Shown here piece after piece: positions 24,881 to 34,553 of a stretch of 64,000 nucleotides of DNA. Below the pieces are notes generated by a model, which had not been told where the DNA came from, did not search any database, and saw only the letters and a list, made by a program, of their open reading frames with translations. Position 1 is the stretch's first letter. Every line of letters starts with the position of its first letter. Made by a program: the position numbers and the translations under genes. The stretch is taken from contig NZ_FSRM01000002.1 in assembly GCF_900141745.1 (NCBI RefSeq), positions 806,001 through 870,000 of the forward strand. Direction: 5' to 3'. Origin of the DNA: Paraburkholderia phenazinium (GTDB lineage Bacteria; Pseudomonadota; Gammaproteobacteria; Burkholderiales; Burkholderiaceae).

Positions 24881-25630
24881 ATGCCTATCGACTATCTTCG
24901 CAGCTTCGCCCGCCCCGAGCGCACCGATCAGAGCAACCGGCGCCTTGGCCGCTCGCTCGCGTTCATCGCCGGTGCCGCGAATGCCGGCGGCTTTCTCGCG
25001 GTCGGCCAATACACGTCGCACATGTCGGGGATCGTCTCGTCACTGGCCGATAACCTGTCGCTGGGTGACCTTGGCCTCGTGGTCGCGGGATTCAGTTCGC
25101 TCGTGGCGTTTCTGGCTGGCGCAGCGCTATCGGCCATCCTGATCAACTGGGGCCGGCGGCGGCGCGCACAAAGCGAGTACGCGATGCCGCTGATGCTGGA
25201 AGCCGCGTTATTGCTGTGTTTCGGTCTGCTGGGATCGAACCTCGAGAGTCATCGCGTCCTGTTCCTGCCCGCTACGGTTGGGTTGCTGTGCTTCGTGATG
25301 GGCCTGCAGAACGCCATTATCACGAAGATATCGAAGGCCGAAATCCGGACCACGCACGTGACCGGCCTCGTTACCGACATCGGAATCGAGCTAGGTAAGC
25401 TGCTTTACTGGAACGTCTCCGAAGCGGGCCCAGGCGTGAGTGCGGTCAGGGCTGACCGGTCGAAGCTCGGCCTGTTCGCTTCGCTGCTCGGCATGTTCTT
25501 CGCGGGCGGACTGGCGGGAGCGCTGGGCTTTAAATACGAGGGCTTCGTGTCGACCGTGCCGCTGGCGGCGATGCTGGTTGTGCTGGCGGTAGTGCCACTG
25601 GTGGACGATCTGGTGGGACAGCGGCGCTAG
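24881..25630 (+). CDS. DUF1275 (YoaK-like) membrane protein
   Basis: A 249-residue inner-membrane protein with about six helices and the DUF1275 signatures AFIAGAANAGGFLAVGQYTS, HMSGIVSSLADNL, GLQNAIITKISKAEIRTTHV and TGLVTDIGIELGKLL. The transport or signalling role of this family is not established. I start at ATG 24881; the frame continues upstream over an FNR-like box, which argues against the longer form. It stands between the hemerythrin region and the kinase. Confidence 0.85.
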   Translation: MPIDYLRSFARPERTDQSNRRLGRSLAFIAGAANAGGFLAVGQYTSHMSGIVSSLADNLSLGDLGLVVAGFSSLVAFLAGAALSAILINWGRRRRAQSEYAMPLMLEAALLLCFGLLGSNLESHRVLFLPATVGLLCFVMGLQNAIITKISKAEIRTTHVTGLVTDIGIELGKLLYWNVSEAGPGVSAVRADRSKLGLFASLLGMFFAGGLAGALGFKYEGFVSTVPLAAMLVVLAVVPLVDDLVGQRR

Positions 25631-25818
25631 CTAAGGCCAGTCGTGTCCTACCGTCCGGCAATTCGTATCGAGGCCGCCCGCAAGCCGGCATGAAACAAAT
25701 AGACGACAATTTCGCACGCACGCGCTATGTTGAACAGATTGCTCCTGCGTTCGCTTCGTCCGTTCAGGATCGCGCCTTCTCACGCTGAGCCACCGAATCA
25801 TCACCGAGGCACGCTCGC

Positions 25819-27948
25819 ATGTCCGGTCACGCCAAGCTTCCCGCCTATGACGCGGCGAACCGGTCCACGCCGGAGATCGCTCCCAACCGCCGACCCGTGC
25901 TCATTGCCGCGCTGACATTCGTGATGGCGATGGCCATCACCGTCAGCTCGGCGAGCCTTGTCCGCGACCATCTGCGGCATGCCGCACAGGCGCACTTCGA
26001 GTTGCGCACGCAACGCATCACGGCGGACCTGCGCGACGAATTCCGGGCCTGCGAGCAGGTAATGCTCGGTGCGAGCGGTCTGTTCGCCGATGTCTCGCCA
26101 CCCGGGGCCGTCACACCTGAGCTCTGGTCCCGTTACGTGTCTCAAATCGATCTGGCCGACACCCTGGCCTCAGCCCGAGCGCTCGGGTACGCCGATGCGC
26201 CTCACCCCACAGCGCTGGGCGCATCCGGGTCGCTGTTCGCGCCCGTCAGAGTGATGTGGCCCAGGTTCGCCGATGCGGCGCGCCCCGATCGCGACCTCGG
26301 GGCCGATGCGACTGCGCGTGCGGCGCTCCTGCGCGCCGGCGATTCCGCACAGGTCTCGCTGTACGTGCACGCCGGCGGGCAACAGGCGCCCCAGGGCAAT
26401 GAGCGCGCCATGCTCGATCTGTATTTGCCGGTGTATGCGGCCGGGTCCGCGCCGCTGTCGCGCGAAGCGCGGCGCGCTGCGATCTCGGGGTTCGTGGTTG
26501 CGGTGCTCGATACCGGACAACTTTTCGGCGACATCGTCATGCGTGACCCACGCCTTGCACTGCGCGTCACGGTGAGCAACGCGGGTGCACCAATGCCACT
26601 GTTCACCACGGACACGTCATCGGACGATTCCGCCGACGCCCCGCCGCTGTTCCACGAGACAGACACGCTGACTGTCGGCGGCGAAGCGCTAACGCTGTCC
26701 TACAGCACCAGCGACGCCGCTCTGAGCGCCATTCCCGATTACAGCAGCAACGCGGTCCTCGCCGCCGGAACGCTCGCCGCGATCTTTCTCGCCGGCATCG
26801 CCTTTCTGCTCGCCCGCCGTGCGGCAGGCACATCGGCGGAAACCAGCCGGGCGAGTTCTCAATCGACGCTCAACGAAGCCCGCATGATGGGCATCATCAG
26901 GTCATCGATGGAGGCGATCATCACCGTCGATGAAGCGCAGCGCATCGTGATCTTCAATCCGATGGCAGAGCGCATATTCGGCTGCTCTGCGATGGACGCC
27001 ATCGGCGCGCCTCTCGTACGCTTCATTCCGGAACGCTTTCGCAGTGCACACGAAAAACATGTCGAACAGTTTGGCGTGACAGGCGTCTCGGAGCGCCAGA
27101 TGGGCCGGCAGCGCGTCCTGTTCGGGCTGCGGGCAAACGGCGAAGAATTTCCGATTGAAGCGTCGATCTCGCAGATTCTCGACGCGAACGGCAAGCTGTA
27201 CACAGTGGTACTACGCGACGTCACCGAGCGCGTCAGGGCCGATAACGCGCTAAAGGCGTCGCGCGAGGACCTGCGCGAACTGTCGGCGAATCTGCAAAAC
27301 GTGCGCGAGGAGGAGAAAGCCCGCATAGCCCGCGAATTGCACGACGACCTTGGCCAGCAGTTGACTGCCCTGAAGATGGATCTATCGTCCGTCGAACTGG
27401 CGCTCGACGCCCTGCCCGCGGGCGATCCGGAAGTGCGCACCCAGTTGCGCGGCATGCGCCGTCTGATCGACGCGACCGTTGCGTCGGTACGGCGCATTGC
27501 GGCGGACCTGCGGCCCGTGATGCTCGACGACCTCGGTCTCGTGCCCGCGATCGAATGGCTCGCGAACGATTTCACGAACCGTTATGGTATCGACATCGAA
27601 CGTCAGATCGAGCCGGGTGACATCGTGTTTACCCGTAATGGCGCCACCACCCTGTTCCGGATCGTCCAGGAGGCGCTCACCAATGTCGCGAGGCACGCGG
27701 ACGCGACACTCGTCACGCTGGTATTACGCATCGAAGGCGAACAATGCATCCTGCGAATAGAGGACAATGGTCGAGGTACCGTCGAACCGGATGGCCGAAA
27801 TAGCAAATCGTTTGGATTGCTCGGCATTCGCGAGCGCGCACATATGCTCGGCGGCTCGATCTCAATTGAAACGGCGGCCGCGCGCGGCTTTGCAATCACC
27901 GCCGTTTTCCCGCTGCATTCGATCCAACAGGATGAGACACTCCCATGA
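25819..27948 (+). CDS. CHASE-PAS sensor histidine kinase (NarX/UhpB type)
   Basis: A 709-residue membrane sensor. TM1 at about 28-46, then a periplasmic CHASE-like domain (about 70-300), TM2 at about 312-335, a PAS domain (about 355-475; MMGIIRSSMEAIITVDEAQR), and a HisKA_3 dimerisation domain with phosphorylated His in ARELHDDLGQQLTALKMDL (about 505). The HATPase domain has TNVARHADAT and DNGRGT. It phosphorylates LuxR-type partners. The next gene starts within its last codons (ATGA overlap), so the two form a translationally coupled pair. CHASE domains bind small extracellular ligands; which one here is unknown. Confidence 0.92.
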   Translation: MSGHAKLPAYDAANRSTPEIAPNRRPVLIAALTFVMAMAITVSSASLVRDHLRHAAQAHFELRTQRITADLRDEFRACEQVMLGASGLFADVSPPGAVTPELWSRYVSQIDLADTLASARALGYADAPHPTALGASGSLFAPVRVMWPRFADAARPDRDLGADATARAALLRAGDSAQVSLYVHAGGQQAPQGNERAMLDLYLPVYAAGSAPLSREARRAAISGFVVAVLDTGQLFGDIVMRDPRLALRVTVSNAGAPMPLFTTDTSSDDSADAPPLFHETDTLTVGGEALTLSYSTSDAALSAIPDYSSNAVLAAGTLAAIFLAGIAFLLARRAAGTSAETSRASSQSTLNEARMMGIIRSSMEAIITVDEAQRIVIFNPMAERIFGCSAMDAIGAPLVRFIPERFRSAHEKHVEQFGVTGVSERQMGRQRVLFGLRANGEEFPIEASISQILDANGKLYTVVLRDVTERVRADNALKASREDLRELSANLQNVREEEKARIARELHDDLGQQLTALKMDLSSVELALDALPAGDPEVRTQLRGMRRLIDATVASVRRIAADLRPVMLDDLGLVPAIEWLANDFTNRYGIDIERQIEPGDIVFTRNGATTLFRIVQEALTNVARHADATLVTLVLRIEGEQCILRIEDNGRGTVEPDGRNSKSFGLLGIRERAHMLGGSISIETAAARGFAITAVFPLHSIQQDETLP

Positions 27949-28592
27949 CCCGCGTGCTACTGGCCGATGACCATGCGCTGGTGCGCGACGGTCTGCGCCA
28001 CATCCTCAAGAGTGCAAGCGGTTTCGAGGTCGCGGGCGAAGCCAGCGATAGCACAAGCACCATTGCGCTCGTCCGCGCGAGTGCGGCCGACGTGCTCGTC
28101 CTCGACCTGTCGATGCCCGGGCGCAATGGCATTGAACTCATCAGACAGATCAAGGACGAGAAGCCCACGCTGCGCGTGCTGGTACTGACCATGCATGCAG
28201 AACAGCAATATGCCGTGCGTGCCTTCAAGGCCGGCGCGTCGGGCTATCTGACAAAGGAAAGCGCCAGTGCGGAACTGGTGGCGGCGGTCACCAAAGTGGC
28301 CGCCGGCGGCGTCTATGTGAGCCTCGCGATGGCGGAGCGCTTCGCACTGAGCCTGAACGAACCCGTCGACACCTTGCCGCACCAGCGGCTCTCTGACCGC
28401 GAATTCGACGTATTCCGGCGCATTGCCGCCGGCCAGACCATCTCGGAGATCGCGCAGGAACTCAGCGTCAGCGCTAAAACGGTCAGCACGTACAAAACCC
28501 GCATCCTTGAAAAGATGCAGATGCCGCACGACACCGCGCTCGTGCGTTACGCGATCCGTCACAAGCTCTTCGAAGAAAACGACGAACTCTGA
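27945..28592 (+). CDS. NarL/LuxR-family response regulator
   Basis: A 215-residue regulator. The receiver domain spans about 1-120 with acidic pocket ADDH and phospho-Asp in ADVLVLDLSMPGRNG (about residue 54), Thr in LVLTMHA and Lys in GYLTKES. The C-terminal LuxR helix-turn-helix is LSDREFDVFRRIAAGQTISE and SVSAKTVSTYKTRILEKM. It is coupled by a 4-bp overlap to the preceding kinase. Its likely targets are promoters in this island, but no binding site can be assigned with certainty. Confidence 0.93.
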   Translation: MTRVLLADDHALVRDGLRHILKSASGFEVAGEASDSTSTIALVRASAADVLVLDLSMPGRNGIELIRQIKDEKPTLRVLVLTMHAEQQYAVRAFKAGASGYLTKESASAELVAAVTKVAAGGVYVSLAMAERFALSLNEPVDTLPHQRLSDREFDVFRRIAAGQTISEIAQELSVSAKTVSTYKTRILEKMQMPHDTALVRYAIRHKLFEENDEL

Positions 28593-28668
28593 CCCCGCCG
28601 CCGCAGCGTCCGTAAAAAGTCGCAGACTTGAAGTGGGACAGGTGGCACGTCATCCCAACGGGGAAGTC

Positions 28669-28688
28669 GTGTAGGCAAACCCCTACAC
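28669..28688. promoter_or_regulatory. Inverted repeat GTGTAGG-N6-CCTACAC
   Basis: A perfect 7-bp inverted repeat about 100 bp upstream of the lone receiver gene at 28786. Its form suits a dimeric LuxR-type regulator, so the adjacent response regulator is a candidate binder. Confidence 0.45.
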
Positions 28689-28785
28689 AGCTTCCATATA
28701 GCCTACCCGAACCTCATTCGCCGCCGATATTTTTTCAAGATAGTGCGGCCGATACTGCTGTCATGAACCCGAAAACGCTGGTGCC

Positions 28786-29172
28786 ATGCTGAAAGTCTTC
28801 CTCGTTGAAGATTCGTCGCCGGTACGCCTGCGACTCGCCGCCCTGATCAAGCCGATTGCCGAAGCCAACGTGGTCGGCGAAGCCGAGGATGCCGGCACCG
28901 CGTTGACAGGCATTGCAAACAGCGGCGCCGACCTGGTGATCGTCGATCTGCGCCTCGCTGGAAGTGACGGCCTGGACCTGGTCAGCCATCTTTCGCACGG
29001 TGCCCGGAAGGTGATCACGATCGTGTTGACCAACTACTCGACGCAGGCTTTTCGCGCAGCCAGTTTCGCCGCGGGCGCCGATTACTTTTTCGACAAGACA
29101 AGCGAGTTCGACCTCGCGCGGGACACGATTGCGCACATTGCCCGCGCGCGCTCAGACCACATCATCGAATGA
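28786..29172 (+). CDS. Single-domain response regulator
   Basis: A 128-residue protein consisting only of a receiver domain: acidic pocket VEDSS, phospho-Asp in LVIVDLRLAGSDG (about residue 55), Thr in IVLTNYS, and Lys in YFFDKTSEF. With no output domain it must act by protein-protein contact or as a phosphate sink. It sits 13 bp ahead of the FNR gene and is probably cotranscribed with it. The start could lie a few codons away, but MLKVFLVEDSS is the natural beginning of a receiver. Confidence 0.9.
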   Translation: MLKVFLVEDSSPVRLRLAALIKPIAEANVVGEAEDAGTALTGIANSGADLVIVDLRLAGSDGLDLVSHLSHGARKVITIVLTNYSTQAFRAASFAAGADYFFDKTSEFDLARDTIAHIARARSDHIIE

Positions 29173-29185
29173 ACCGGAGGTCAGC

Positions 29186-29974
29186 ATGTTCAATGCAGCC
29201 CAATACGTGGACGATAGCGTGGACGACACGACGCTCGCGCTGCCACCGCCGTCGTCTGCCGCGTCTTTTGCCTTGTCTATTCCGAAGCGCGCCGGAAACG
29301 TCTGTTCAAACTGTCCGGTCCGCGCAACGTGCATGCCTGAGACCCTGACACCGTCCGAACTGGCCCGGCTCGACTCGATCATCTGCTCGACGCGGACGAT
29401 CAGGCGCGGTGAATCGCTGTATCGCGCGAACGATACTTTCCAGAGCGTCTATGCAGTACGGTCGGGTTCGTTCAAAACTGTCGTCATGCATCGCGATGGC
29501 CGCGAGCAGGTGACCGGCTTCAACCTGGCCGGCGAGATGCTCGGCCTCGATGGTGTCCATACCGAGCGCCACAGCTGTGATGCCATCGCGCTCGAAGACA
29601 GCAGCGTGTGCATCATCCCGTTCAGCGTGCTCGAGGGCCTCTGTCACGAGATGAAGGCGATGCAGCAACATGTGCACCGGATGATGAGCGGCGAAATCGT
29701 TCGCGAGTCCGGTCTGATGATGCTGCTCGGCACGATGACGGCGGAACAGCGGGTCGCTGCGTTCCTGCTCAACCTGTCGCAACGCCTGAAAACACTTGGC
29801 TACTCCGCGGCCGAATTCAATCTGCGGATGACGCGCGAAGAGATGGGCAGTTATCTTGGGATGAAGCTCGAAACGGTGAGCCGCATGTTTTCGAAGCTTC
29901 ACAAAGACGAACTGGTCGAAACTCACGGCAAGCAGATCCGGATCGTCGATTTCGAAGGACTGGCACTCATTTGA
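29186..29974 (+). CDS. fnr: Oxygen-sensing FNR-type regulator with Fe-S cysteines
   Basis: A 262-residue Crp/Fnr protein. The N-terminal cluster VCSNCPVRATC gives Cys 40, 43 and 49, and RHSCDAIALED gives Cys 131, the four ligands of the [4Fe-4S] cluster of true FNR. The sensor roll spans about 55-165 and the helix-turn-helix (about 215-240) has TREEMGSYLGMKLETVSRMF, whose E-x2-SR pattern recognises TTGAT-N4-ATCAA. Oxygen destroys the cluster, so it is active in hypoxia. GGAGG lies 5 bp before ATG 29186. Matching boxes occur at 22.4, 22.6, 24.6, 24.75 and 30.0 kb. Confidence 0.95.
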   Translation: MFNAAQYVDDSVDDTTLALPPPSSAASFALSIPKRAGNVCSNCPVRATCMPETLTPSELARLDSIICSTRTIRRGESLYRANDTFQSVYAVRSGSFKTVVMHRDGREQVTGFNLAGEMLGLDGVHTERHSCDAIALEDSSVCIIPFSVLEGLCHEMKAMQQHVHRMMSGEIVRESGLMMLLGTMTAEQRVAAFLLNLSQRLKTLGYSAAEFNLRMTREEMGSYLGMKLETVSRMFSKLHKDELVETHGKQIRIVDFEGLALI

Positions 29975-29993
29975 TCCGCAACGCGAGGGGTCG

Positions 29994-30007
29994 TTGAGCT
30001 GTATCAA
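29994..30007. promoter_or_regulatory. FNR box (TTGAGCTGTATCAA)
   Basis: Nine of ten matches to TTGAT-N4-ATCAA, 219 bp upstream of the acetyl-CoA synthetase gene and just after the fnr gene. Confidence 0.5.
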
Positions 30008-30225
30008 GAGCTCAATCGAATAGAGATTTATAGTCGTTTCATCGCGACGCCGTACATCCACACAGGGTTCAGCGTCACGCTTACGGAGCACCGCGATGCA
30101 CTCTCGCCCTGCACCGGGCTTCCCGCAGGTGTCATGAGGGCGGCATCCCGCAAGGCTATCGAGAGCCCTTTCTCGAACGACGATCGCGTGCCGGTCGCCG
30201 ACCTCATGATTCACGCGAGAAGACC

Positions 30226-32214
30226 ATGTCTACTATCGAATCGACCCAACTGGACAACGCCGTTGGCGATACGCTGCCGCTCATTTTGCCGTCGCGTCAC
30301 GCCTCCATCGACGGCATCGACGGCTACCGTGCGCTGGTCGCTGAAGCAAACGAGAATCACGAAGCATTCTGGGCCCGTCTCGCCCGGGAACATCTGAGCT
30401 GGCGCCGGCCGTTCACGCAGATTCTCGACGACACCAATCCGCCGTTCTACAAGTGGTTCGAAGATGGTGAACTGAACGCGTCGTATAACTGTCTCGACCG
30501 TAATCTCGCCAACGGCAACGCGAACAAAACCGCCATTGTCTTTGAAGCGGACGACGGTACCGTCACTACCATCAACTATCAGGCGCTCTATCACCGCGTT
30601 TGCCGCCTCGCCAACGCGCTGCGGGCAAAGGGTGTGAAGAAAGGCGACCGAGTCATCATCTACCTGCCGATGTCGATCGAAGGTGTCGTCGCAATGCAGG
30701 CGTGCGCCCGTATCGGCGCGCCGCATTCGGTCGTGTTTGGCGGTTTCTCCGCGAAGTCGCTCCATGAGCGGATGGTCAATCTCGGCGCAGTCGCGATTAT
30801 CACGGCGGACGAACAGGTGCGCGCAGGCAAGACCTTGCCGCTCAAGACCATTGTCGACGAAGCGCTCGGTATGGGCGGTACCGATGCGATCAAGACGGTC
30901 ATCATTTACAGGCGTACAGGTGGGCGGATTCCGTGGATCGCCGGGCGCGACGCGTGGTTGCACGAACTGGAACAGCGCCAGCCGGATACCTGCGAGCCGG
31001 AATGGGTCGGCGCAGAGCATCCTCTGTTCGTGCTGTACACCTCTGGTTCGACGGGTTCGCCCAAAGGCATTCAGCACAGCACCGGCGGCTATCTTTTGTG
31101 GGCGGCCGTGACGATGAAATGGACCTTCGACATCAAACCGGACGACGTCTTCTGGTGTACCGCAGACATCGGCTGGATCACCGGCCACACCTATATCTGC
31201 TATGGCCCAACCGCTGTCGGCGCGACCCAGGTGATGTTCGAGGGCGTGCCGACTTATCCGAATGCAGGCCGTTTCTGGGAAATGATCCAGCGCCACAAGG
31301 TGACGATCTTCTATACGGCGCCGACAGCCATCCGCTCCCTCATCAAGACCGCCGAAGCGGACGAAGCCGTCCACCCCCGCAGCTTCGATCTGAGTACGCT
31401 GCGCATCCTCGGCACCGTCGGCGAGCCGATCAATCCGAGCGCGTGGACGTGGTATGCGCAGCATGTTGGCCGCAACCGGTGTCCGGTGCTGGACACCTTC
31501 TGGCAGACCGAGAGCGGCGGCCACATGATTACGCCGTTGCCTGGTGCGACGCCGCTCGTGCCCGGATCGTGCACGTTGCCGCTTCCAGGTATCGACGCAG
31601 CCATCGTCGACGAAGCCGGTCATGAAGTGCCGAATGGTCAGGCCGGCATTCTCGTCATCAGGAAGCCATGGCCTTCGATGATGCGCACCGTCTGGGGTAA
31701 CCCGGAGCGCTTTCGCACCGGCTACTACCCCGACGAACTCGGCGGCCAGCTCTACGTTGCCGGCGACGGGGCAATACGCGATCCCGAGAACGGCTATTTC
31801 ACGATCACGGGACGTGTCGACGATGTGCTGAACGTGTCGGGACACCGGATGGGCACGATGGAAATCGAGTCCGCGCTTGCCGCCTGCCCACTGGTCGCCG
31901 AGGCAGCGGTGGTCGGTCGCCCGGATGAAACATTAGGCGAAGTCATCGTCGCATTTGTCGTGTTGAAAGGCACACGTCCCGAAGGTGAAGAAGCAAAACT
32001 GGTCGCGGCCGAACTGCGTGCATGGGTCGGCAAGGAAATCGGACCGATCGCGAAGCCGAAGGAGATCCGCTTCGGCGATGCCATGCCGAAAACGCGCTCC
32101 GGCAAGATCGTGCGCCGGTTGCTGCGGTCGGTAGCGAAAGGCGAAGCACTCGCACAAGATATGTCCACGGTCGAAAATCCCGCTGTCATCGCGCAGTTTG
32201 CCGATCTGGCCTAA
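30226..32214 (+). CDS. acsA: Acetyl-CoA synthetase (acetate-CoA ligase)
   Basis: A 662-residue AMP-forming ligase that makes acetyl-CoA from acetate, ATP and CoA. Motifs: [20 protein letters not shown] (about 270, ATP loop), [35 protein letters not shown], and the C-terminal [17 protein letters not shown] with the catalytic, acetylation-prone Lys (about 623). Propionyl-CoA activity cannot be excluded. GAGAAG precedes the ATG. The acetate transporter gene follows, so the pair scavenges acetate. The FNR-like box suggests oxygen control. Confidence 0.93.
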   Translation: MSTIESTQLDNAVGDTLPLILPSRHASIDGIDGYRALVAEANENHEAFWARLAREHLSWRRPFTQILDDTNPPFYKWFEDGELNASYNCLDRNLANGNANKTAIVFEADDGTVTTINYQALYHRVCRLANALRAKGVKKGDRVIIYLPMSIEGVVAMQACARIGAPHSVVFGGFSAKSLHERMVNLGAVAIITADEQVRAGKTLPLKTIVDEALGMGGTDAIKTVIIYRRTGGRIPWIAGRDAWLHELEQRQPDTCEPEWVGAEHPLFVLYTSGSTGSPKGIQHSTGGYLLWAAVTMKWTFDIKPDDVFWCTADIGWITGHTYICYGPTAVGATQVMFEGVPTYPNAGRFWEMIQRHKVTIFYTAPTAIRSLIKTAEADEAVHPRSFDLSTLRILGTVGEPINPSAWTWYAQHVGRNRCPVLDTFWQTESGGHMITPLPGATPLVPGSCTLPLPGIDAAIVDEAGHEVPNGQAGILVIRKPWPSMMRTVWGNPERFRTGYYPDELGGQLYVAGDGAIRDPENGYFTITGRVDDVLNVSGHRMGTMEIESALAACPLVAEAAVVGRPDETLGEVIVAFVVLKGTRPEGEEAKLVAAELRAWVGKEIGPIAKPKEIRFGDAMPKTRSGKIVRRLLRSVAKGEALAQDMSTVENPAVIAQFADLA

Positions 32215-32317
32215 AGGCGGTCATGCGCGATCTTCCCTCTGTTATCGCCGTGCGCCTGATGTATCCGGACGCGCGGCGCTACGGTTCATTTCTGCCATGC
32301 TGCAAGAGACGCTCATC

Positions 32318-32968
32318 ATGAATACGAAGACACTCAATCCCGGTCCGCTTGGACTTGCCGGGTTTGCCCTGACCACCTGGCTGCTCAGCATGATCAACGC
32401 CGGCTGGTATAGCGCTGATTCGATGGGGCTGGTGCTCGCGGTCGCACTCGCCTACGGCGGTACGGCACAGGCGCTCGCCGGGCTCATGGAGATTCCACGC
32501 CGCAACACCTTCGGCGCCACCGCCTTTCTGAGCTACGCCGCTTTCTGGTGGTCGCTTGTGCTGTTCGTGCTGTTTCTGCACGATAAGGTTCCCGCAACGT
32601 TTGTCGGCTGGTATCTCGGCCTGTGGGGCGTTTTCACGCTGTACATGTGGGTTGCGACATGGCGCTCGCCCCGTGCACTGCAACTGGTGTTTTTCGCGCT
32701 GTGGATCACCTTCTTCCTGCTTGCCGCAGGCGAATGGACTGGTCTCGCCGTGCTGCACCATGCTGGCGGCTATGGCGGGCTTGTCACCGCTGCGCTCGCG
32801 TTCTATCTGTCGGCGGCGGAAATCATCAACGAAACGCATGGCCGCACTGTGCTGCCGGTAGGCCCAGCGCAGGACGCCTCCGCCGCGACGGTTATTGGAT
32901 TGCCGCTGCGCATGCCGGCAATTCGCGAACGCAATCCTGCAACCGGCAGAAGCCCGGTTCAACCATGA
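32318..32968 (+). CDS. satP: Acetate/succinate transporter (SatP/YaaH family)
   Basis: A 216-residue inner-membrane protein with six helices. The hallmark NPGPLGLAGFALTTWLLSMI opens the sequence, and helix 3 has FGATAFLSYAAFWWSLVLFV as in the GPR1/FUN34/YaaH family of acetate-succinate proton symporters. I start at ATG 32318 (MNTKTLNPGPLG), the usual family beginning; an upstream in-frame ATG exists at 32297. Its stop overlaps the start of the atpD fragment (ATGA), which suggests former translational coupling. It is about 100 bp after acsA. Confidence 0.9.
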   Translation: MNTKTLNPGPLGLAGFALTTWLLSMINAGWYSADSMGLVLAVALAYGGTAQALAGLMEIPRRNTFGATAFLSYAAFWWSLVLFVLFLHDKVPATFVGWYLGLWGVFTLYMWVATWRSPRALQLVFFALWITFFLLAAGEWTGLAVLHHAGGYGGLVTAALAFYLSAAEIINETHGRTVLPVGPAQDASAATVIGLPLRMPAIRERNPATGRSPVQP

Positions 32969-33165
32969 ATGCCGCGACGCAAGTGCCCGGCGGCCGCGTC
33001 GTTGCCGTGCGCGATGCGATCGTAGATGTCGCGTTCGACAGGGTCGCCCTGCCGCTCATCGAGCAGTCGATGTCGATCATTTCCGATCATGGACCGCCGA
33101 TCATCGCGGAAGTGCTGGCTCATCTGGATGAGCGCACGGTCGGCGTGCTCGAAGATCGAGGTTGA
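32965..33165 (+). pseudogene. N-terminal stub of an F-type ATPase beta subunit gene
   Basis: A 66-codon frame reading GRVVAVRDAIVDVAFDRVAL, then IIAEVLAHLDERTV, after which homology ends (GVLEDRG, stop). This is the beta-barrel head of ATP synthase beta, of the alternative (N-ATPase) type that starts atpD-led operons. About 400 codons and all downstream subunits are missing. It still overlaps satP by ATGA. Confidence 0.75.
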
Positions 33166-33451
33166 GAGGATTGGTCACGGAACCACCGTCTCGTTATTGG
33201 AACCCTTCCGGGCTCTGGTGCGATAGGTTCGGCGAATCGGCTAAAGTATTCGACCCAACAATCTGGTGGTCGGTAATAAGCAAGCGGAAAGTCCTGGATC
33301 AGGTTTTATGTCATTCTGGACGAAGTTCAAACGGAGCGATTGACTCTGATCGACCCACAGGGGACCTACAAGATTACCGCAACCGGCCGTTCAAGATGGC
33401 CGTGTGTTGTCGCTTATACTTGGTCGCTCGCCATAGCAAAAAATCACCAGC

Positions 33452-33862
33452 ATGAGCCCGGTTCCAAATGATCCGCAAACAGCATTTATACGGGAATTGC
33501 AGTCTCGCTACGATCAGAGGCCCACAGGATGGTTGCTTTCAGCCCCCGACATTGAACTCTGGACCCAGATTGTCGGATCGACGAGGCGGGACGCGTATAA
33601 CGCGATGGCTCGGCAAATCGCGGTCGGATTTCACGAGGGGCGACTCCCCTTCTGGTTTTGCGACGCTGTGGTAAACGCGATTATCGGTTTCGTGTATGGC
33701 GACTGGACCGCGAAGGGGGAAGACTTCCCCGCCTTGTTTTACGAAATCTATTTAGCCTTTGACGCGGGTGAAGTTAGTCGACCGGGAGTCGATCCGATTG
33801 AGACCTACACGCGTCCTATGATTGCGAAAATTGTTCACGATTTAGGCAACGAAGCTGGATGA
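33452..33862 (+). CDS. Hypothetical protein
   Basis: A 136-residue soluble protein (MSPVPNDPQTAFIRELQSRY to IAKIVHDLGNEAG), acidic and probably alpha-helical. Its pattern WFCDAVVNAIIGFVYGDWTA followed by FYEIYLAFDAGE looks like the small helical immunity or hypothetical proteins seen in accessory regions, but I cannot assign a family. It has its own promoter region, and 286 bp of apparently empty sequence lie upstream. Confidence 0.6.
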   Translation: MSPVPNDPQTAFIRELQSRYDQRPTGWLLSAPDIELWTQIVGSTRRDAYNAMARQIAVGFHEGRLPFWFCDAVVNAIIGFVYGDWTAKGEDFPALFYEIYLAFDAGEVSRPGVDPIETYTRPMIAKIVHDLGNEAG

Positions 33863-33961
33863 CTCTCCCTGGCCGCGTGCCGCCGGATGCATCGGGCGTA
33901 TGGCGTTCCTGAACGTCCCCCGATGCCGCAGAGGATCACTAATCTTCCACCGCAGTAAAGA

Positions 33962-34372
33962 TCACAGGTATTTGAATTTTTTAATCTGCACCTTCCCGTT
34001 CAATCTACCCGCTACAAACTGCACAGGCTCCGTAGTATTCGCTATTGTCCGCTCCATAATCCAAGGAGTAGGCCGATATGTCATATCCTGACCATTTACA
34101 TTTAAATCAAGTATTTCATATTCGGCCACATAGGCGTATGTAGTAAATCGTCCTCGACCTTGCCACTCCCAATGGGCAGGAACAATACGTTTTGCCAATA
34201 CCTTGGCCTCCGCCGTTTGCACCTTCACGCCAGCATAGTTCACGATCAGAAAAATCAGCGAACCGATACAGAAGAGGATTAGAGCATCAAAAAAAAACAA
34301 AATAACTGCTCGCCCGATTTCTCCATGGTGAAACGCTGTAAAAGGAAGAAAAACTAGGTTATGGGTAGACAT
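33962..34372 (-). CDS. Hypothetical membrane protein
   Basis: A 136-residue protein with one long hydrophobic segment (AVILFFFDALILFCIGSLIF, about 22-45) and a soluble C-terminal beta-rich domain of about 85 residues containing FTTYAYVAEYEILDLNVNGQ and RPTPWIMERTIANT. This layout resembles DUF3592-like proteins, but the match is not firm. Base composition is AT-richer than its neighbours, which suggests recent acquisition. Confidence 0.6.
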   Translation of the reverse strand: MSTHNLVFLPFTAFHHGEIGRAVILFFFDALILFCIGSLIFLIVNYAGVKVQTAEAKVLAKRIVPAHWEWQGRGRFTTYAYVAEYEILDLNVNGQDMTYRPTPWIMERTIANTTEPVQFVAGRLNGKVQIKKFKYL

Positions 34373-34553
34373 ATCGATTTTCTAGCGTCTGATTACGGCG
34401 CAGTTTGCACCTTACACCGTGCCCGGGCCGGAGTCATTCAGCGCCGCCCGGATAGCGTCATGGTTCTGCGGCCCATTCGATTGTCGGCGATTTTGCTAGC
34501 CCTGTCGAATGACCGAAACTGGCCGTCAGAAGCATTTCGCCGGCGGCTGCGTT

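Noticed and set aside
24710-25021. Minus-strand frame overlapping the DUF1275 start (ELIMDNEDGFALIWINQSHI)
   Set aside because: The end reads well, but most of it is antisense to the DUF1275 gene. It could be a relic tail; not enough evidence.
30211-31845. Long (544-codon) open frame opposite acetyl-CoA synthetase
   Set aside because: It is antisense to a gene with unmistakable motifs and has typical antisense composition (His/Arg-rich), a GC-rich shadow.
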